A DNA stretch of 64,000 nucleotides from Candidatus Enterococcus willemsii (GTDB lineage: Bacteria > Bacillota > Bacilli > Lactobacillales > Enterococcaceae), in contig NZ_MAEL01000038.1 of the NCBI RefSeq assembly GCF_009933335.1, forward strand, positions 19,060 to 83,059, in the 5' to 3' direction. Within the stretch, counting starts at the first letter, position 1. Every line of letters starts with the position of its first letter. The position numbers were made by a program, and so were the translations under genes. The notes beneath the pieces were generated by a model, which saw only the letters and a list, made by a program, of their open reading frames with translations, did not search any database and was not told the origin of the DNA. Positions 28,166-38,246 of this stretch are shown piece after piece.

Positions 28166-28194
28166 ACTTCTACTATAGCACAGGTATTTTTTTA
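28166..28194 (-). promoter_or_regulatory. Putative promoter of the ABC exporter operon
   Basis: On the minus strand a weak TTTTCT is followed after 17 nt by TATAGT. The start would be about 30 nt ahead of the gene. Confidence 0.4.
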
Positions 28195-28320
28195 AGAAAA
28201 CTTTCCAAGCTATGTTTCTGAAAATAACTTTCACTTTTCATCAAGCTTTAATTTTTCTCGTTTAAACATTTTTCTTAGAAACGTTTTCAACTTTCTTACT
28301 TTCTATACTTATTCTGATTT

Positions 28321-28561
28321 GTATGATAAACTAAGAACAAATGTCGTGTATCACGATACAGCATCGGTTGAATTTTTTTGCGCCATAAATTCGGAAAGCA
28401 ACGACTAGGCTTTCTCTTTTTTTCTCACACTTTGTCTGAAAAAAGTATCTCAGATGTCTTCCCTACAGGTCTGATATTTGACGGACCTCAAGTTTGTTGC
28501 GCGTATAAATTCAAACAAAAATAATAATTAACTGCTTTGAGCAGATAAAGGAGATAGAACC
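28321..28561 (+). other. Structured leader region upstream of rpoY-rnjA
   Basis: A TATGAT -10 candidate lies at 28322-28327. About 235 nt of non-coding DNA follow before rpoY, with several hairpins: TCGTG/CACGA (28344-28356), a terminator-like GAAAGC/GCTTTC with T-run (28394-28425), and AGGTC/GACCT (about 28467-28488). An imperfect repeat TTGCGC-(ATAAATTC) occurs at 28378-28392 and 28497-28512. A regulated or attenuated leader is likely; I cannot name a known class. Confidence 0.45.
28394..28425 (+). terminator. Terminator-like hairpin inside the rpoY-rnjA leader
   Basis: GAAAGC (28394-28399) pairs with GCTTTC (28409-28414) and is followed by TCTTTTTTTCT. Premature termination ahead of rpoY is possible. 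Confidence 0.5.
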
Positions 28562-28774
28562 ATGATTTTTAAAGTTTATTATCAAGAAACAAAAGAACGT
28601 AATCCAAAAAGAGAACAAACACATGCTTTATATATTGAAGCAGACAACGAAGTCATTGCACGTCAATTAGTTGAAGACAATACCCCATATAACATTGAAC
28701 TTGTCTACAAACTAGAAGGAAATCATTTAGAATATGAAAAAGAAAATGCTGATTTCCAATTAACGGAGTTTTAG
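28562..28774 (+). CDS. rpoY: RNA polymerase epsilon subunit
   Basis: A 70-residue protein of the RpoY family ([20 protein letters not shown] ... [26 protein letters not shown]), a small accessory subunit of Firmicute RNA polymerase. AAAGGAGA precedes the ATG. It ends one base before rnjA, the usual arrangement, so the two are co-expressed. Confidence 0.93.
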   Translation: MIFKVYYQETKERNPKREQTHALYIEADNEVIARQLVEDNTPYNIELVYKLEGNHLEYEKENADFQLTEF

Positions 28775-28775
28775 A

Positions 28776-30455
28776 ATGAAAGTATCTCTTAAAAACAACG
28801 AAACAGGTGTCTTCGGTGTTGGAGGATTAGGAGAAATCGGAAAAAACTGCTATGGGGTGCAATTTCAAGATGAGATTATCTTAATTGATGCAGGGATTAA
28901 ATTTCCTGAAGATGAGCTACTTGGCATTGACTATGTGATTTCTGATTACAGTTATATTGTCCAAAATATCCAAAAAGTAAAAGGTTTAATTGTCACGCAT
29001 GGTCATGAAGATCATATCGGTGGAATTCCTTATCTACTACGTCAAGCGAATATTCCAATTTATGCTGGACCACTAGCGTTAGCATTAATTACCAATAAAT
29101 TAGATGAACATGGTCTTTTGCGTGATGCTGAATTACATGAAATCAACGAAGATACCGTGATTCGCTTCAGAAAAACGTCTGTTAGCTTTTTCCGTACAAC
29201 GCATAGTATTCCTGATGCATTAGGTGTAGTTGTTAAAACGCCGTGTGGGAATATTGTTGCGACAGGTGACTTCAAATTTGATTTCACTCCGGTCGGCGAA
29301 CCAGCAAATTTACACAAAATGGCTCGCATTGGTGAAGAAGGTGTTCTTTGTCTCTTATCAGATAGTACCAATGCAGAAATCCCTACCTTTACCAAGTCAG
29401 AAAAAACAATCGGTTCTTCGATTGTGAAGATTTTTGAAAAAATTGAAGGGCGCATTATCTTTGCTAGCTTTGCTTCAAATATTTTCCGTTTGCAACAAGC
29501 CGCAGATGCCGCCGTTGCAACGGGGCGTAAAATTGCCGTCTTTGGTCGTAGTATGGAAAATGCCATTGTAAATGGTCAAAAATTAGGTTATATCAAAGTC
29601 CCTGCTGGAACGTTTGTTGACGCAAGCGAAATCAATCGCTTGCCTTCAAATGAAACAATGATTCTATGTACTGGTTCACAAGGTGAAGCAATGGCTGCCT
29701 TAAGTCGAATTGCCAATGGTACACACCGTCAAATTAATATTCATCCAGATGATACGGTGATTTTTTCAAGTTCTCCTATTCCTGGTAATACAACAAGTGT
29801 GAATCATTTGATTAACTTATTACTAGAAGCAGGTGCGAATGTCATTCATGGAAAATTAAACAACATTCATACTTCTGGCCATGGTGGTCAAGAAGAACAA
29901 AAATTAATGCTTCGTCTAATGAAACCAAAATTCTTTATGCCGGTTCATGGTGAATTCCGTATGCTAAAAATTCATACGCAATTAGCACAAGATACGGGTG
30001 TACCAAAAGAAAATTGTTTCATTATGGAAAATGGTGATATGTTAGCTTTAACGCCAGATACAGCTCGAATGGCAGGACATTTCAATGCTAGCGATGTGTA
30101 TGTTGATGGTAGTGGGATTGGTGATATTGGTAATGTCGTATTGCGTGACCGTCGTATTCTTTCAGAAGAAGGGCTGGTTTTAGCTGTAGCGACAGTTGAT
30201 ATTGAGAAAAAAGAAATTTTAGCTGGTCCAGATATCTTATCTCGTGGTTTTGTTTATATGCGTGAATCAGGAGAAATGATTAGCGAAGGGCAAAGTATTT
30301 TGTTCCACGCTTTACGTGAAGCCTTGAATCAACCAGATTGTACAGAGTATAAATTACGTGAAGCAATGTCGGCCGCATTACAGCCTTTCTTATTTGAAAA
30401 AACAGAGCGTCATCCAATGATTTTATCAATGATTATGACACTAGATGAAGAGTAA
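28776..30455 (+). CDS. rnjA: Ribonuclease J1
   Basis: A 559-residue metallo-beta-lactamase/beta-CASP nuclease with both 5' exonuclease and endonuclease activity in mRNA turnover. The metal site [10 protein letters not shown] (about 74-83), [10 protein letters not shown] and the beta-CASP motifs (SDSTNAE; HTSGHG; PVHGE) are present. It lies directly after rpoY with a 1-bp gap and ends at a strong terminator. Confidence 0.97.
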   Translation: MKVSLKNNETGVFGVGGLGEIGKNCYGVQFQDEIILIDAGIKFPEDELLGIDYVISDYSYIVQNIQKVKGLIVTHGHEDHIGGIPYLLRQANIPIYAGPLALALITNKLDEHGLLRDAELHEINEDTVIRFRKTSVSFFRTTHSIPDALGVVVKTPCGNIVATGDFKFDFTPVGEPANLHKMARIGEEGVLCLLSDSTNAEIPTFTKSEKTIGSSIVKIFEKIEGRIIFASFASNIFRLQQAADAAVATGRKIAVFGRSMENAIVNGQKLGYIKVPAGTFVDASEINRLPSNETMILCTGSQGEAMAALSRIANGTHRQINIHPDDTVIFSSSPIPGNTTSVNHLINLLLEAGANVIHGKLNNIHTSGHGGQEEQKLMLRLMKPKFFMPVHGEFRMLKIHTQLAQDTGVPKENCFIMENGDMLALTPDTARMAGHFNASDVYVDGSGIGDIGNVVLRDRRILSEEGLVLAVATVDIEKKEILAGPDILSRGFVYMRESGEMISEGQSILFHALREALNQPDCTEYKLREAMSAALQPFLFEKTERHPMILSMIMTLDEE

Positions 30456-30490
30456 AAAAGATGAAAGTGGATATCCACTTTCATCTTTTT
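30452..30490. terminator. Bidirectional terminator between rnjA and csp
   Basis: AAAAAGATGAAAGTGGAT is the exact reverse complement of the following ATCCACTTTCATCTTTTT. Confidence 0.92.
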
Positions 30491-30493
30491 GTT

Positions 30494-30694
30494 TTAGGCT
30501 TTAACAACATTTGTAGCTTGTGGGCCACGATCTGAGTCTTCAACATCAAATGTTACAGCTTGACCTTCTTCTAAAGTCTTGAAGCCATCACTTTGGATTG
30601 CTGAAAAGTGTACGAATACGTCACTTCCGTCTTCACGTGAGATAAAACCAAAACCTTTTTCTGCGTTAAACCATTTTACTGTTCCTTGTTCCAT
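30494..30694 (-). CDS. Cold-shock protein (CspA family)
   Basis: A 66-residue single cold-shock domain. The RNA-binding motifs KGFGFI (RNP1) and VFVHF (RNP2) are present, starting [10 protein letters not shown]. It binds single-stranded RNA and DNA as an RNA chaperone. The start at 30694 follows GAGGAGG; the frame extends upstream to 30787 without homology. About 100 nt of untranslated leader separates it from its promoter, as is usual for cold-inducible members. Confidence 0.95.
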   Translation of the reverse strand: MEQGTVKWFNAEKGFGFISREDGSDVFVHFSAIQSDGFKTLEEGQAVTFDVEDSDRGPQATNVVKA

Positions 30695-30803
30695 TATAGA
30701 AACCTCCTCGTGCCGATGCACTAAATTGATTGTAACTTTGCTCGTGTACGATAGAGGTGATCCATGTGTTTCAACATCTATTGCCAAACAAGATTACAAA
30801 TTA

Positions 30804-30832
30804 ATTGTACACTTGCAGTTATTTTTTTGCAA
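30804..30832 (-). promoter_or_regulatory. csp promoter
   Basis: TTGCAA (30832-30827), a 17-nt spacer and TACAAT (30809-30804) on the minus strand. An inverted repeat ACTTGCA/TGCAAGT (30811-30834) covers the -35 and spacer. Confidence 0.65.
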
Positions 30833-30846
30833 GTATTCTTCTATTA

Positions 30847-31530
30847 TTATTGTTCCCAAAATCCTTCTTCACGTAAACTAACATACCCATCACTTCCAAC
30901 TATCAAATGATCCAATAATTCAATACCCATCATTTCTCCACACTCTTTCAATCTTTTAGTAAACAATCGGTCATTGACGCTTGCTGCGGGCGTCCCACTT
31001 GGATGATTATGAGAACAGATAATGCGCGCCGCACTACAACGAACGGCCTCCCGATAAATCTCTCTGGGATGCGCAATCGATTGGTTCAAAGAGCCAATAA
31101 ATAAAGTTTTGCGGTGAATAATTTCATTTTTAGTATTTAAGTACAAACAAATAAGATGTTCCTGATGTGAATCTTTCAGTTCTTCAATCAGTTGTTGGGC
31201 AAGGCCAAAGCTTGATTGTACTTTACCGTATTTTTGTTGATTCGCTTGCTGAATGCGCGCCCCTAATTCCATCATCGCTTTTAATTCAATGGCACGAATT
31301 TTCCCTACCCCTCGGATTTGTTGTAATTCATTGAGATTGGCGCTTTTTAATTCATATAAATTCGGAAATTCCGATAAAATCATTCCTGCTAACTCTAATA
31401 CATTATACGGTTTGGAGCCGGTTCGTAGTAAAATAGCCAGTAATTCTTGATTTGATAATGCTTTTTCGCCAAATTCTAACAAGCGTTCACGTGGCAGTGA
31501 ACTTTCTGGTACCATTGTTTTTTTCTCCAT
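30847..31530 (-). CDS. radC: RadC/UPF0758 family protein
   Basis: A 227-residue protein with an N-terminal helix-hairpin-helix (about 30-75, QQIRGVGKIRAIELKAM) and a C-terminal JAB1/MPN-type metal domain with ICSHNHPSG (about 170-178) and a later Asp. It was historically called a DNA repair protein; the real role is unsettled. Its ribosome binding site AAAGGAG forms the 3' arm of the terminator hairpin that ends the upstream HAD gene. Confidence 0.92.
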   Translation of the reverse strand: MEKKTMVPESSLPRERLLEFGEKALSNQELLAILLRTGSKPYNVLELAGMILSEFPNLYELKSANLNELQQIRGVGKIRAIELKAMMELGARIQQANQQKYGKVQSSFGLAQQLIEELKDSHQEHLICLYLNTKNEIIHRKTLFIGSLNQSIAHPREIYREAVRCSAARIICSHNHPSGTPAASVNDRLFTKRLKECGEMMGIELLDHLIVGSDGYVSLREEGFWEQ

Positions 31531-31576
31531 AAAAAAACTCCTTTACATCTAATCAATAATAGATACGTAAAGGAGT
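31530..31576 (-). terminator. Terminator overlapping the radC ribosome binding site
   Basis: ACTCCTTTAC (31576-31567 on minus) pairs perfectly with GTAAAGGAGT (31546-31537), with an inner ATCTA/TAGAT stem, then TTTTTTT (31536-31530) directly before the radC ATG. Confidence 0.8.
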
Positions 31577-31581
31577 AAGAT

Positions 31582-32241
31582 TTATTTTTCTAAAAAAGCT
31601 GGAATTTCTAATAAAGAATCAAACACCGCTAGTGTCCGTTCTTCTAGTTCTGGCGTTGGTGGTAACAAATCAGGAATCATAATCACATCAATTCCAGCAC
31701 TATGCGCAGCTAAAATCCCATTCTTTGAATCTTCCAGAATTAACAAGTTTTCTTTAGGAATATTCAAAAACTGCTGGGCTTTTTCAAAAATTTCAGGATC
31801 TGGCTTCGCACGTGCAACATCTTCAAAGGAAACAACCGCATCAAATTCTTTGGCTAAATCATTTTTTGCTAACAAAATATCAATGACTTGGCGTTGATTA
31901 CTAGACGCAATCACACGAGGAATTTGTTTCTCATCTAAATAGGCTAACAACTCGCGTACACCTGGCTTTAAATCAGCTAAGCCATTTTCAAACAATTCCA
32001 ATCCTCGGGTAAATGCACGATCAATAAACTGAACGACTGTTTCTTTGCCGTGAATCTCATCATACATTTCATGATAGGCTAACCAAAGCTCTTCATCTGA
32101 CACACCAATAAATTTTTCGTACAAACTAAAATCATAAGCAAATCCCATCTCATCAGCCACATCTTGGGTTGCTTGATAATACAATTGTTCGGTATCAAAG
32201 ATTAACCCATCCATATCAAATATTACACCTTGTAATGCCAT
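31582..32241 (-). CDS. HAD-superfamily hydrolase (beta-phosphoglucomutase-like)
   Basis: A 219-residue HAD subfamily IA protein. It has motif I FDMDGLIFDTE (about 8-18), a helical cap, motif II ASSN, and motifs III/IV KPDPEIF...LEDSKNG. It probably removes phosphate from a small sugar or nucleotide phosphate; the substrate is unknown. It lies between folC and radC and ends at a terminator that overlaps radC. Confidence 0.88.
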   Translation of the reverse strand: MALQGVIFDMDGLIFDTEQLYYQATQDVADEMGFAYDFSLYEKFIGVSDEELWLAYHEMYDEIHGKETVVQFIDRAFTRGLELFENGLADLKPGVRELLAYLDEKQIPRVIASSNQRQVIDILLAKNDLAKEFDAVVSFEDVARAKPDPEIFEKAQQFLNIPKENLLILEDSKNGILAAHSAGIDVIMIPDLLPPTPELEERTLAVFDSLLEIPAFLEK

Positions 32242-32266
32242 AATTTCCTCCCTGTATCATTTATAG

Positions 32267-33571
32267 TTATAGTTCCTGTAATAAGTTCCTCACTTCTGAC
32301 ACAAAATACAATGAACCTGTTACTAAAACCAATGAATCTTCTTCTGCTTTTTCTAAAATATCAGCTAAGCCGAATTGCCATAGTGAAGCAATTTGAATTC
32401 GTTTTTCATCAATTTTTTGATAATTTTTTTCTAAACGTAACGCTTTTGGATAGTCAAATGATGTCAAATAAATATTGGCATTTGGTAATTCAAGTAATTG
32501 GTGAATCATTGTACTGATTTCTTTCGTTTCAAGTGCTGAAAATAAAATGTGAATACGGTAATTACTAAATTCTTGTTTTATATTTTCAACTAATCGCTTG
32601 ATTGCATGTTCATTATGAGCACCGTCTAAAATGACTAATGGCTCCTCACTAATACGTTCCATACGTGCTGGCCAAAATGTTCTTTTCAATCCTTCACGTA
32701 CATTTTTTTCTTGAAACGGAATCTTCACTGTTTGGCAATAAAGGTAGAACAGTTGAATCGCTACTCCTGCATTCTCCACTTGATGTTTACCTAGCAAGGA
32801 AGTTTTTAATTCAGGTAATCGTCCTGATTCATTGTAAAAATCAAACACTTCGCCCCATTGTGCATCAGGATGCTTGTAAGTGACCTGATACGCTTGATCA
32901 AAACGATGAACTTCAGCATGTTTTTGTTCAGCGATACGGTTAATCACACGCAATGCTTTTTCTTGAATATTTCCTGTCACAACTGGAATGCCTTCTTTAA
33001 TAATCCCTGCTTTTTGTTCAGCAATTTCTTCTAATGTATCGCCTAAAATGTCCATATGATCCATGCCAATCGTCGTAATTGCCGTTAGCATAGGCGAAAT
33101 AACATTTGTACTATCTAACAAACCACCCAAACCAACTTCAATAATAGCTACGTCAACTTGCTGTTCGGCATAATACACAAATGCCATGGCTGTTAAGACT
33201 TCAAACTCAGTGATACCAGATAATTGCTCGTCTTCATCCAACTGTGCAACTAGCGGACGAATCTTTTTGACTAATCCAAGTAGCTCTTCGTCTGAAATCG
33301 CCACGCCATTCATCGCAATACGTTCATTGAAACTTTCAATATATGGTGATGTAAACGTTCCGACTGTTAAACCTGTTTCTTGAATCATCGCTCGCAAATA
33401 GCTGACGGTCGAACCTTTGCCGTTCGTTCCGGCTACATGAATCATCGGCACGTTCTTTTCCGGATGATCTAATAATGCTAAAAGTGCCTCTATCCGCTCT
33501 AATCCCGGGCGTGAGCCGAAAGGTAAACGGCTGTGAACCCATTCAATTGCTTCTTCTACTGTTTGCAACAT
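32267..33571 (-). CDS. folC: Folylpolyglutamate synthase / dihydrofolate synthase
   Basis: A 434-residue Mur-ligase-like enzyme that adds glutamates to folates. ATP-binding HVAGTNGKGST (about 45-55), TSPYIESFNERI and the C-terminal domain LDGAHNEHA are visible. It lies downstream of valS and the acetyltransferase, a common arrangement (valS-folC). Confidence 0.94.
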   Translation of the reverse strand: MLQTVEEAIEWVHSRLPFGSRPGLERIEALLALLDHPEKNVPMIHVAGTNGKGSTVSYLRAMIQETGLTVGTFTSPYIESFNERIAMNGVAISDEELLGLVKKIRPLVAQLDEDEQLSGITEFEVLTAMAFVYYAEQQVDVAIIEVGLGGLLDSTNVISPMLTAITTIGMDHMDILGDTLEEIAEQKAGIIKEGIPVVTGNIQEKALRVINRIAEQKHAEVHRFDQAYQVTYKHPDAQWGEVFDFYNESGRLPELKTSLLGKHQVENAGVAIQLFYLYCQTVKIPFQEKNVREGLKRTFWPARMERISEEPLVILDGAHNEHAIKRLVENIKQEFSNYRIHILFSALETKEISTMIHQLLELPNANIYLTSFDYPKALRLEKNYQKIDEKRIQIASLWQFGLADILEKAEEDSLVLVTGSLYFVSEVRNLLQEL

Positions 33572-33607
33572 GCTTCACCTCTGTCATTATTATAACAAAT
33601 AAATCCT

Positions 33608-34075
33608 TTATTCTGCCAATTTCTTTAAGTTTTCACCTGTTAATCGGTAAGATGTCCATTCATTCATTGGTTCAGCATGCAAAGAAAGATAAAAATCAAT
33701 ACTTGTTTGATTCCAATCTAAGCACCACCATTCTAAACGACCACAATCTCTTTCTAAAGCAATTTGGGCTAATTTTTTTAATAACTTCTTCCCAATCCCT
33801 TGGCCCCGAACCTCTGGTGTAACATAAAGATCTTCTAAATATAAACCGGCTTTTCCTAAAAAGGTTGAATAATTATGGAAAAACAAAGCAAAACCAACTT
33901 CTTTTCCATCAACGACTGCAAACAACACTTCAGCATGTTTTTGTTCAAACAACGATTTTTCCAAATCGGCTTCTGTTGCCACAACTTCGGCTAGTAGCTT
34001 TTCATACGTTGCTAGTTCCTTAATAAAAGTTAAAATTAATGGCACATCTTCTTTCGTTGCAAAACGAAACTCCAT
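33608..34075 (-). CDS. GNAT acetyltransferase (diamine/thialysine acetyltransferase-like)
   Basis: A 155-residue GNAT enzyme starting MEFRFATKEDVPLILTFI. The acetyl-CoA loop is VRGQGIGKKLL (about 92-102), followed by LEWWCLDWNQTSIDFYLS, the pattern of spermidine/diamine and thialysine N-acetyltransferases. The start is the second ATG (34075), 6 nt from AAGGAGG. It is inserted between valS and folC on the same strand. Confidence 0.85.
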   Translation of the reverse strand: MEFRFATKEDVPLILTFIKELATYEKLLAEVVATEADLEKSLFEQKHAEVLFAVVDGKEVGFALFFHNYSTFLGKAGLYLEDLYVTPEVRGQGIGKKLLKKLAQIALERDCGRLEWWCLDWNQTSIDFYLSLHAEPMNEWTSYRLTGENLKKLAE

Positions 34076-34129
34076 AAACATCCTCCTTATTGCAAAAAAG
34101 AGCGGAATAAAGATTCCACTCCTTTTTGA

Positions 34130-36769
34130 TTAAATCGTACGCAATTGTGCGATACGTTCTTCTACTGCTTTTTGTTTTTCTAAATAATCCGCTTCTTTTT
34201 CACGCTCTTGGGCAACGACAGCTTCTGGAGCGCTAGATACAAAGCGTTCGTTTGATAATTTTCCTTGGACACGTTTGACTTCTTTGTTCCATTTGTCCAA
34301 TTCTTTTTCCAAACGTTTGATTTCTTCTTCAATATTAATTAAACCTGCTAATGGCAAGTAAATCGTTGCGCCAGTTAAAACGGCAGACATTGCCAATTCC
34401 GGTGCTTCTAATGTACTATCGATGACTAACTCTTCTGGATTACAGAAACGATCGATGTAGTTTTGATTTGCTTTTAAGAACGTATCAACGTCTTCATCAT
34501 TGGTTTGAATCAATAGCGTAATTGGTTTTGATAATGGGGTATTCACTTCTGAACGAATATTACGAACAGAACGAATCAATTCTTTCAAGACTTCCATTCC
34601 TTTTGCCGCTGTTTCATCCGTTAATTCTGGACGTACAACTGGGTACTCAGCAACAACTAAAGAGTCGCCCGTATGTGGAATCTTTTGCCAAATTTCTTCG
34701 GTTACAAATGGCATGATTGGGTGTAACAAGCGTAAAATTTGATCTAATGTATAAACTAAGACACTCTTATTGACTAATTTCGCTGCTTCATCTTCCCCAT
34801 ATAAAGTTTCTTTACTCATCTCAATATACCAATCACAGAAGTCATCCCAGATAAAGTTGTATAATTGACGGCCTGCTTCACCAAATTCAAAGCGGTCAAA
34901 CAAGTCAGTGACTTTTTCAATTGTTTCATTCAAGCGCGTCAAAATCCAACGATCCGCAACAGATTTTTGACCTGAGAAGTCGATGTCTTCAATGGTCATG
35001 CCTTCCACATTCATCAAAACAAAACGAGAGGCATTCCAAATTTTGTTGATAAAGTTCCAAGCAGCATCCATTTTCTCATAGCTAAAACGCATGTCTTGAC
35101 CTGGAGCAGAGCCATTTGATAAGAACCAACGCAACGCATCCGCGCCATATTTTTCAATGACTTCCATTGGGTCAATCCCGTTCCCTAATGACTTACTCAT
35201 CTTACGTCCGTCTTCCGCACGAATCAATCCATGAATCAACACGTTATTGAATGGGCGTTCGTCCGTAAATTCCAAGCTTTGGAAAATCATGCGACTTACC
35301 CAGAAGAAAATAATATCGTAACCTGTTACTAATGTATTTGTTGGGAAATAACGTTTGAAGTCTTCTGCTTCTTCATTTGGCCAACCCATTGTTGAAAACG
35401 GCCATAATGCTGAACTGAACCAAGTGTCTAGAACGTCTTCATCTTGTGTCCAATTTTCCGCATCAGCAGGTGCTTCCATTCCCACATACATTTCACCAGT
35501 TTCTTTATGGTACCATGCAGGAATTTGATGGCCCCACCATAATTGACGAGAAATAACCCAATCATGCACGTTTTCCATCCAACGTAAAAATGTTTGATTA
35601 AAGCGCGGTGGATAAAAATCAACAGCCTTGTCGGTTGCTTGATTGTTAATCGCTTCTTCTGCTAGTGGTTGCATTTTAACAAACCATTGTGTCGATAAAC
35701 GAGGTTCAACAACAACACCTGTACGTTCTGAATGTCCTACACTGTGTACCATTTTTTCGATTTTAACTAAACGACCAGCCGCTTCTAAATCTTTGACGAT
35801 TTGTTTGCGGGCTGCAAAACGATCCATGCCTGCGTATTGACCGGCTAAATCATTCATTGAGCCATCTTCATTCATCACATTAACGCGTGGTAAGTCATGA
35901 CGATTACCAACCTCAAAGTCATTTGGATCATGCGCTGGTGTAATTTTTACTACCCCAGTCCCAAACTCCATATCAACATACTCATCGGCAATCACCGGAA
36001 TTTCTTTATTCACTAATGGTAAAATAACTTTTTTACCAATTAATGCTTTGTAGCGATCATCTTCTGGGTGAACAGCGACCGCCGTATCACCTAACATTGT
36101 TTCTGGACGTGTCGTTGCAATTTCAACTACGCCTGAACCATCCGCTAGTGGATAAGTCATATGGTAAAAAGCACCTTCAATGTCTTTATGAATCACTTCA
36201 ATATCAGATAATGCTGTTCGCGCTTGTGGGTCCCAGTTAATAATATATTCACCACGATAGATTAATTCTTTTTCATATAAAGTGACAAATACTTTACGAA
36301 CCGCTTCTGATAAGCCATCGTCTAAGGTAAAACGTTCACGGCTATAATCTAATGACAAGCCTAGTTTTGACCATTGTTCACGAATATGACTAGCATATTC
36401 TTCTTTCCATTCCCATACTTGATCAACAAATTTTTCACGACCTAAGTCATAACGAGAAATCCCTTGTTCACGCAATTTTTCTTCAACTTTGGCTTGCGTA
36501 GCAATACCCGCATGGTCCATACCTGGCAACCATAACGTATCAAAGCCTTGCATGCGTTTTTGACGAATAATCATGTCTTGGAGTGTTGTATCCCATGCAT
36601 GACCTAAATGTAGTTTTCCAGTCACATTTGGTGGTGGAATGACGATTGAATAGGGTTTGGCTTTTTTATCTCCACTTGGTTTGAATAATTCTTGGTCTAA
36701 CCATTGTTGGTAGCGACCGGCTTCCACTTCTTGTGGTTGGTACTTTGTCGATAAATTGTTATCTGACAT
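34130..36769 (-). CDS. valS: Valyl-tRNA synthetase
   Basis: An 879-residue class I synthetase. It shows the HIGH motif in [15 protein letters not shown] (about 46-60), an editing (CP1) domain, KMSKSLGN (about 525), a tRNA-binding helical domain and a C-terminal coiled coil (about 810-879). It is downstream of an aminotransferase gene and of a T-box leader whose likely specifier is GUA, so it should be induced by uncharged tRNA-Val. Confidence 0.97.
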   Translation of the reverse strand: MSDNNLSTKYQPQEVEAGRYQQWLDQELFKPSGDKKAKPYSIVIPPPNVTGKLHLGHAWDTTLQDMIIRQKRMQGFDTLWLPGMDHAGIATQAKVEEKLREQGISRYDLGREKFVDQVWEWKEEYASHIREQWSKLGLSLDYSRERFTLDDGLSEAVRKVFVTLYEKELIYRGEYIINWDPQARTALSDIEVIHKDIEGAFYHMTYPLADGSGVVEIATTRPETMLGDTAVAVHPEDDRYKALIGKKVILPLVNKEIPVIADEYVDMEFGTGVVKITPAHDPNDFEVGNRHDLPRVNVMNEDGSMNDLAGQYAGMDRFAARKQIVKDLEAAGRLVKIEKMVHSVGHSERTGVVVEPRLSTQWFVKMQPLAEEAINNQATDKAVDFYPPRFNQTFLRWMENVHDWVISRQLWWGHQIPAWYHKETGEMYVGMEAPADAENWTQDEDVLDTWFSSALWPFSTMGWPNEEAEDFKRYFPTNTLVTGYDIIFFWVSRMIFQSLEFTDERPFNNVLIHGLIRAEDGRKMSKSLGNGIDPMEVIEKYGADALRWFLSNGSAPGQDMRFSYEKMDAAWNFINKIWNASRFVLMNVEGMTIEDIDFSGQKSVADRWILTRLNETIEKVTDLFDRFEFGEAGRQLYNFIWDDFCDWYIEMSKETLYGEDEAAKLVNKSVLVYTLDQILRLLHPIMPFVTEEIWQKIPHTGDSLVVAEYPVVRPELTDETAAKGMEVLKELIRSVRNIRSEVNTPLSKPITLLIQTNDEDVDTFLKANQNYIDRFCNPEELVIDSTLEAPELAMSAVLTGATIYLPLAGLINIEEEIKRLEKELDKWNKEVKRVQGKLSNERFVSSAPEAVVAQEREKEADYLEKQKAVEERIAQLRTI

Positions 36770-36784
36770 CTTTGTTCCTCCTAA

Positions 36785-37972
36785 TTATTTTGTATAGTTA
36801 TATAGTACGCGACCTAATTTTTCAATCCCGATTTTAATGCGCTCATCCGGCATGCTTGAAAAATTCAATCGGAAAGTATGATGATTTTCACTCGTTGGAT
36901 AGAATGTTTCTCCACTGACAAAAGCCACTTTTTCAGCCAAACACTCTTGCGCAATAGGTCGGACATCCATGTATTCTGGTAAAGTGACCCAAACGAATAA
37001 TCCGCCTTCTGGGCGTGTATATTGCACTTCTTTTGGGAAATACTGTTCAATTGCGGCTAACATTAGATTGCGACGATGTAAATACAAGTCACGAATCGTT
37101 GCGATATGCTTATCAATCGAGAAATGCTCCAAATACAGAGCAATTTCACGTTGCGCTTTCGTATTACTGTGCAAATCAGTTCCTTGTTTCATAATCGTAT
37201 ATTTTTTTAGGATTTCCTTGTCTCCTGCAATCCAGCCAATACGATATCCTGGACAAAAAATCTTAGAAAAAGTTCCCGTACAAATAATCGTTCCTGATTG
37301 ATCAAAATGACGAATAGACGGTAAATCTTCTCCTTCAAAGCGTAACTCGCCGTACGGATTATCTTCCAACACTGGCAATTGGTACTGCTCAGAAAGCTTG
37401 GCTAATTCTTGGCGACGTTCTAAGTTCCAACTCAAACCAGTTGGGTTTTGAAATTCTGGAATCACGTAGATTAATTTAGCTTGCGGATATTGCTTGATTT
37501 CGGCTTCTAAATCTTCCATATCCATGCCGTTTTCATCGGTAGCAATTTCGACAAATTGGCAACCATACGCACGAAACGCATTTAATGCGGCTAAATACGT
37601 AGGACTTTCACAGAAAACAACGTCACCTTCATCTAAAAAGATTTTCCCAGTTAAATCAATTGCTTGTTGAGAACCACTGGTAATTAAAATATTATCTGGA
37701 TCAAAATTGGTCTGTAATTTTTGGTTCATGCGTTGAGCAATCCACGCACGCAATGGCTCAAATCCTTCTGTGGTACTGTATTGTAAGGCAGCCTGACCAT
37801 CTTCTTTTAACAACCACTCATTCACTTGTCGAATTTCTTCAATGGGAAATAATTCTGGTGCGGGTAAGCCGCCAGCAAACGAAATGAAGTCGGGTTGTTC
37901 TGTTAATTTTAGTAACTCGCGGACTTCAGAAGATTGAATTTCGTTGACACGATTTGCAAATTTTAATGGCAT
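36785..37972 (-). CDS. PLP-dependent aminotransferase (fold type I, MocR/Aro8-like)
   Basis: A 395-residue aminotransferase. The PLP lysine is in GTFSKIFCPGYRIGWI (about 233-248), with ITSGSQQAIDL, PEFQNPTG and DNPYGEL as supporting motifs. It lacks a GntR DNA-binding domain, so it is an enzyme rather than a regulator. It is related to 2-aminoadipate/aromatic/branched-chain aminotransferases. It lies between the T-box leader and valS (15-bp gap), which suggests a link to valine metabolism. The exact substrate is unknown. Confidence 0.88.
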   Translation of the reverse strand: MPLKFANRVNEIQSSEVRELLKLTEQPDFISFAGGLPAPELFPIEEIRQVNEWLLKEDGQAALQYSTTEGFEPLRAWIAQRMNQKLQTNFDPDNILITSGSQQAIDLTGKIFLDEGDVVFCESPTYLAALNAFRAYGCQFVEIATDENGMDMEDLEAEIKQYPQAKLIYVIPEFQNPTGLSWNLERRQELAKLSEQYQLPVLEDNPYGELRFEGEDLPSIRHFDQSGTIICTGTFSKIFCPGYRIGWIAGDKEILKKYTIMKQGTDLHSNTKAQREIALYLEHFSIDKHIATIRDLYLHRRNLMLAAIEQYFPKEVQYTRPEGGLFVWVTLPEYMDVRPIAQECLAEKVAFVSGETFYPTSENHHTFRLNFSSMPDERIKIGIEKLGRVLYNYTK

Positions 37973-38003
37973 CTTCTCACACTCATTTCTTGATTTTTGT
38001 CAT

Positions 38004-38037
38004 AAAAAAATCCTAAGATGCACGATGCATCTTAGGA
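38004..38037 (-). terminator. T-box terminator
   Basis: TCCTAAGATGCA pairs with TGCATCTTAGGA around a 3-nt loop and is followed by TTTTTTT on the minus strand. Confidence 0.92.
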
Positions 38038-38240
38038 CGTTAATTACGCGGTACCACCTAAATTGTAGAATTTTTCTACCTCTCAATAGTGAGTTAACGT
38101 TCACTACCCGTTTGACCCTACTCATCGTTCAAGTCAAAAAAACTCCCAAGCTACCTTCACTAAACCCTACTGAAAATCTTGCACCAATCAATTTTCTCTC
38201 TAAAAGTAGTGGTCCTAGCTACTCCTCTTGTTCTTCGTTA
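38004..38240 (-). promoter_or_regulatory. T-box riboswitch leader, probable valine specifier GUA
   Basis: On the minus strand the leader contains stem I with AGTA (38223-38220), the GGTG-AAG apical motif, and the distal arm GAAG-GTA-G, giving GTA at 38154-38152 as the likely specifier. The T-box AGGTGGTACCGCG follows at 38059-38047 and a terminator at 38037-38004. Charged tRNA-Val should allow termination, and uncharged tRNA antitermination. Class is certain; specifier identity is my reading and fits valS downstream. Confidence 0.88.
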
Positions 38241-38246
38241 GAATTT

